Shown here: piece after piece, positions 61,401 to 64,000 of the stretch
Layout of the letters: every line of letters starts with the position of its first letter
Position numbering within the stretch: position 1 is the first letter of the stretch
Assembly: GCA_024138025.1 (NCBI GenBank)
Contig: JAMXBD010000012.1
Span: 620,001 to 684,000, forward strand
Direction: 5' to 3'
Origin: Combretum micranthum
Lineage: Eukaryota; Streptophyta; Magnoliopsida; Myrtales; Combretaceae
Length of the DNA stretch: 64,000 nt
Position numbers and translations under genes: made by a program
The notes under the pieces: model-generated
Databases searched by the model: none
Seen by the model: only the letters and a program-made list of their open reading frames with translations
What the model was told of the DNA's origin: nothing

Positions 61401-63073
61401 CTCATTAAATATAATACTTTAAAATTCTAAGGAATATTAGCATATGTAAATTAAATATATAATATATTTATAAATATTAAAAATTTTAATCATTAACCAT
61501 CGATTTCTTATAATTATAAATCGAAATCAAAATCAAAAAAATAAAAATCATAATTTTAAACTAATATCAATACAAAGATTGATCATATTTTTTAGAATTT
61601 CTTTTTTAATTTCGGTTGGATTTTTCAAATTTATGGATTTTTTTTTTAACACCTCGGGACTCAGGCGGATTGATATCATAGTATTTTGTCTTTTCTGTAA
61701 CATCATGCAGGTTAGGGGGCCCGGACTGAAAAACAGTGTCGACGTTGCAGCACTCAAGCCATGCGTCCTGTCCCTCGTAGAAGGTAATATATATATATTT
61801 TTGACCGATTCGTAGAAGGTACTTCAAGACACCAAATTCAAAATTATAAAAGAATAAAAACAGAGCACATTCCCTGTTCACTACGTTCTCTGGAGTGTGG
61901 ACATACTCAGATGAACTTACAAGCTATTCTACGTCTAATCACTTTTTTACCCGTCACTTGTTACTTTTGTACATAATCTATCGTATCTATTAAGTGTTCA
62001 TCTACCGTACCGACGGTAAAATCCAACGGTGTATATTGAGTCTTTTCCAAAATTGTCCGTACGTTCTTCCCCGTACCCTCTCTACCTCTCTCTCTCTCAC
62101 ATTCATCTTTCTGTTGGTTCGTTACAGAGGAGTATGATGAAGAGCAGGCGGTGGCGCACGTTAGGCGCCTCCTGGACATCGTCGCATGCACGTCGTGCTT
62201 CGGCGGCTCCTCCGGTTCAGCTACGGCGAAGACGGAGATTCGGAAGAGTAATGCTGCGGCGGACGTGCAGGATAAGAGCGGGAAGAAGAATAACGATAAC
62301 AAGTTACAGGAAAAGGATTTGACTAAAGAGTTAGTTGTTGATGAGGATGAAGGAGAAATGAGTCATTCTTGCCCTAAGATTGGAAGCTTCTATGATTTCT
62401 TCTCCCTCTCTCACCTTACTCCTCCTCTTCAATGTATCTCTCTCTCCTCTCTCTCTCTCTATATATATGTGTGTGTGTGTGTGTGATAATTATGTTAGTT
62501 TTGATATCCTAACGTGTATATCAACATGAACGACTAAATAATGATGACAGTGTAGCACATAAACAACAAAAGCAAGAATATTCAAGCCAAATGCAGAGTA
62601 GATAGGGTTTGCTGTTGATTACATTACAGCTAATGTTTAAAGAAATTAACCAAAGCATTTTTCGCATAACTGCTGCATCCTAAGGTTGAAATAGATCGGG
62701 TGTAAATGTATCGCAAATGTTTGTTTTTAATTTTTCAGTTATTTGTGCGGTTTAGCGTTTTTGTTTTCAATTTTATTGCAATTAAGCGACAATTTAGACA
62801 CTGGTTTGCTAATCAAATTGAAAGTACAATAACTAAATCACCAAAAATAAAAGTTAAAATTATTGCAAATGGAAGCACAAACACTTATAATGCATTTATT
62901 CCAAATGGATTGTTAATTTCATTTATGTTTGACATCTAGATTTGAATCCTTTTGATGTGACATGTTTAGTACATTTTATTATGTTTTATTTATTTTTTTC
63001 AGTTATTAAAAAGGCTCCGAAGCGGAAAATTGACGAGTTGTTGGCTTCAGATGATCATCTTTTTTCTCTCGAT
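52374..63073 (+). CDS. REC1-like: CLU-family protein, TSS/REC type, N-terminal part (six exons, partial)
   Basis: Six exons (52374-52434, 52701-52762, 56586-56678, 61711-61783, 62128-62433, 63003-63073), all with GT-AG borders, join in one frame of 222 codons. The product starts MAPRNN with a lysine-rich stretch ([10 protein letters not shown]), then a beta-grasp-like N-terminal CLU region (about residues 21-97: [43 protein letters not shown]), then [14 protein letters not shown], a low-complexity charged linker, and [15 protein letters not shown]. In Arabidopsis the TSS/REC proteins of this family are cytosolic/nuclear proteins of well over a thousand residues that affect the size of the chloroplast compartment. 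The central CLU domain and TPR repeats lie beyond the window. The related FRIENDLY protein is less likely given these motifs. Introns are long and MITE-rich. Confidence 0.88.
52701..52762 (+). CDS. REC1-like: REC-type gene exon 2
   Basis: Acceptor TTTTGCAG, donor GTATGG. It encodes [20 protein letters not shown] and a lysine, the first strands of the N-terminal domain. Confidence 0.87.
52763..56585 (+). other. REC-type gene intron 2, 3.8 kb
   Basis: GT at 52763, AG ending 56585, phase 0. AT-rich with a family K MITE at 56085-56191 and a (TA)n run near 53731. No gene inside is supported; open frames at 54558-54830 and 55125-55325 show no domain. Confidence 0.75.
56085..56191 (-). mobile_element. 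short MITE family K, copy 3
   Basis: The reverse complement reads GTCTATTTGAATTGTCTGA, then TATCTTATCTGTATC, matching the copy at 50341-50505. Confidence 0.5.
56586..56678 (+). CDS. REC1-like: REC-type gene exon 3
   Basis: Acceptor GAGCAG, donor GTGAGT. 31 codons, [14 protein letters not shown] through TNFSLSHE, the most recognisable family segment in the window. Confidence 0.9.
56791..56897 (+). mobile_element. short MITE family K, copy 4 (compact, both ends present)
   Basis: Starts GTCTGTTTGGATTATCTAAT and ends with the inverted partner AAACAAACCAAACGGAC. Only about 107 bp. Confidence 0.6.
58819..59016 (+). mobile_element. short MITE family K, copy 5
   Basis: GGTTTGTTTCAATTATCTGA and TTTTATCCGTATTTTATTT at the left; AAAATGAAACAATCAGACC at the right as inverted partner. 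Confidence 0.5.
59213..59800 (+). repeat. dispersed repeat R, copy 1 (hAT-MITE-like)
   Basis: Starts AGAGATGTTCACAATTCGG. Shares GTTAACCAGTTTG, CCTATTTTTTGAA and ATCATCAAC...AAATCAAACCAAATCAA in the same order with 61066-61560. Ends near TTTTTTCACACTTATA. The flanks are not a clear duplication. Confidence 0.5.
60700..60940. mobile_element. inverted-repeat MITE, family A copy in intron 3
   Basis: ATATCACAAATAATACATTA, then ACAATTAGGTATCTAAACTT at the left, mirrored by TTTAGACATCGTTTTTGATA at the right. Same family as 3790-4607. Confidence 0.5.
61066..61560 (+). repeat. dispersed repeat R, copy 2
   Basis: Collinear with 59213-59800 from GTTAACCAGTTTGCGG through the AAATCAAACCAAATCAA motif. 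The left end is shortened. Confidence 0.5.
61711..61783 (+). CDS. REC1-like: REC-type gene exon 4
   Basis: Acceptor CATGCAG, donor GTAATA. It encodes [18 protein letters not shown], then VLSLVE, plus one base. Confidence 0.9.
62128..62433 (+). CDS. REC1-like: REC-type gene exon 5
   Basis: Acceptor GTTACAG, donor GTATCT. 102 codons: [19 protein letters not shown], the ACTSCFGG turn, a lysine/asparagine/aspartate-rich linker and [17 protein letters not shown]-rich against the introns. Confidence 0.9.
62434..63002 (+). other. REC-type gene intron 5
   Basis: GT at 62434, AG ending 63002. Begins with (CT), (TA) and (GT) simple repeats at about 62437-62485. A 77-codon frame at 62706-62939 is not supported as a gene. 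Confidence 0.75.
63003..63073 (+). CDS. REC1-like: REC-type gene exon 6
   Basis: Acceptor TTTTTTCAG, donor GTAAGT. It encodes the split F, then [20 protein letters not shown] and SLD, ending in phase 0. The next exon is outside the window or not recognisable within it. Confidence 0.85.
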
Positions 63074-63463
63074 GTAAGTTGCTGATTTTCTTTCATAGGT
63101 GGCATTTTCTCCAGTTTAACGCGTTAGTTTACTAGGATTTTAGCATGTTCGCTTAGCATTTTTTTGTCAGGGAGCTTTCTTCTTTATATCCTTTGTAGAA
63201 AACCAGTTGAATTATCTTGATATGATGAGTTCCTCGTATTTGTTACTTGCAATAAACTAACGTTTGAATTTCGGCGTTTAATCAATTAAACGACTGGTGC
63301 TCTTGATGCTAGAAACAATGTGAAATGCAGTCATGTGATGAAATGTTTTGCCAAGGGATTTTTCATTCGTGCAACACAGTGGAATTTACCAGTTACCCTG
63401 ATGGAAGGGTCATTCCATTTGTGCTGTTGTTGCGTGTTACTACTGAATTCAATTATGAGAAAA

Positions 63464-64000
63464 TGTCAAATTTGATACCTAAAATTCATACGGATATCCA
63501 ATTTGTTATTTAAACTTCAACGTAGCCAATTTAATAGTTAATTAAAGTTTTTTGTGACTATTTTTACTATCTCACTAACGCCGTTTGCCTTGTTTATTTG
63601 GATTATCATATTTTTATTTATATTGTATCTGTAACTTATTTGTTTCATATCTTTATCGTATTTGTTTGATCAATTTATGATTAAAATTGTCAATTTTTGA
63701 ATAAAACTGCCAGTTTTTCATTGGTATCTATTTCTTGATAAATATCTATTTGAAAACGATAAAAACATGATGCCAAAATGACCAGAATATAATGAAACAA
63801 ACCAAAGCAGTCTATTAGTATTAGATAGTATTAGGGATATTAGTAAAATTCAATGATATGTTACCTTTTTTATATCTGCAAACAGATCAAGGAGGTAGTA
63901 AAAATAGTTACAAAAGATTTAGTTGGATATTAAATTGACTATTTTAAAGTTTAGATACTTTATTTAATTTTAGTGCATAGTTCATGTACCAAATTTGATA
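63464..64000. mobile_element. long-TIR MITE at right edge, with nested family K copy
   Basis: The left arm 63464-63575 (TGTCAAATTTGATACC through GTGACTATTTTTACTA) is inverted at 63891-64000 (TAGTAAAAATAGTTAC through ACCAAATTTGATA). Between them, about 63588-63812, is a family K copy (CTTGTTTATTTGGATTATCA ... ATGAAACAAACCAAAGCAG). The right end may extend past the window. Confidence 0.6.

Larger units (their letters stand above)
56679..61710 (+). other. REC-type gene intron 3, 5.0 kb
   Basis: GT at 56679, AG ending 61710, phase 0. It contains at least five MITE-like insertions: 56791-56897, 58819-59016, 59213-59800, 60700-60940 and 61066-61560. No other gene was found. Confidence 0.75.

Noticed and set aside
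62029..62322. Overlapping frames on both strands at REC exon 5
   Set aside because: Shadows of the GC-rich exon. The exon frame fits splice borders and family motifs; the others do not.
63317..63513. Possible exon 7 of the REC-type gene after a TGCAG acceptor
   Set aside because: The translation (SCDEMFCQGIF...) does not continue the family pattern expected after HLFSLD, and it runs into a MITE arm.

Overview
This window is nuclear DNA of a flowering plant, most likely a eudicot. The evidence is AT-rich sequence, spliced genes with kilobase-scale introns, a plant-specific SBP-box gene carrying a miR156 site, and dense plant transposon debris. No CRISPR arrays, rRNA genes, operons or convincing tRNA genes were seen. 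I cannot name the species.

Only two host genes can be supported. (1) A short SQUAMOSA PROMOTER BINDING PROTEIN-LIKE gene of the SPL3/4/5 type lies on the + strand. Its two coding exons (8181-8524 and 13499-13592) are split inside the SBP domain by a 5.0 kb intron. They encode 145 residues, and a miR156/157 target site sits in the 3' UTR at 13710-13729. (2) The 5' part of a CLU-family gene of the TSS/REC (REDUCED CHLOROPLAST COVERAGE) type lies on the + strand. Six coding exons between 52374 and 63073 join in frame to 222 codons, and the gene runs off the right edge.

Everything else is transposon-derived or unrecognised. 0.9-5.3 kb holds two copies of a small LTR element (TRIM-like). One is interrupted by a 900 bp hAT-like insertion with an 8 bp target duplication, and the other preserves the matching uninterrupted site. 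3.8-4.6 kb holds nested inverted-repeat MITEs and a decayed RNase H fragment. 12.4-16.8 kb holds CACTA-like and long-TIR elements in and beside the SPL gene. 18,198-22,726 is a 4.5 kb solo LTR bounded by a perfect 5 bp duplication (GTAAC). 23.4-24.7 kb is a minus-strand TRIM-like element with a nested GC-rich hAT-like MITE. 26-28 kb holds a 65-base C run, a foldback element and a long-TIR MITE. 29.0-32.9 kb is a complete but dead Ty1/copia element whose gag is almost entirely deleted. 38.0-42.1 kb is a 3'-truncated copia element of SIRE-like type with a ~94 bp tandem repeat in its presumed LTR. 42-50 kb is degenerate repeats, including a MITE with an exact 9 bp duplication. The REC-type gene's introns are full of MITEs, including a short family seen six times in the window.

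I found no convincing new biological system. The most useful observations are the miR156-regulated SPL gene with a transposon-loaded intron inside its DNA-binding domain, several cleanly dated insertions, and the recurrent MITE families.
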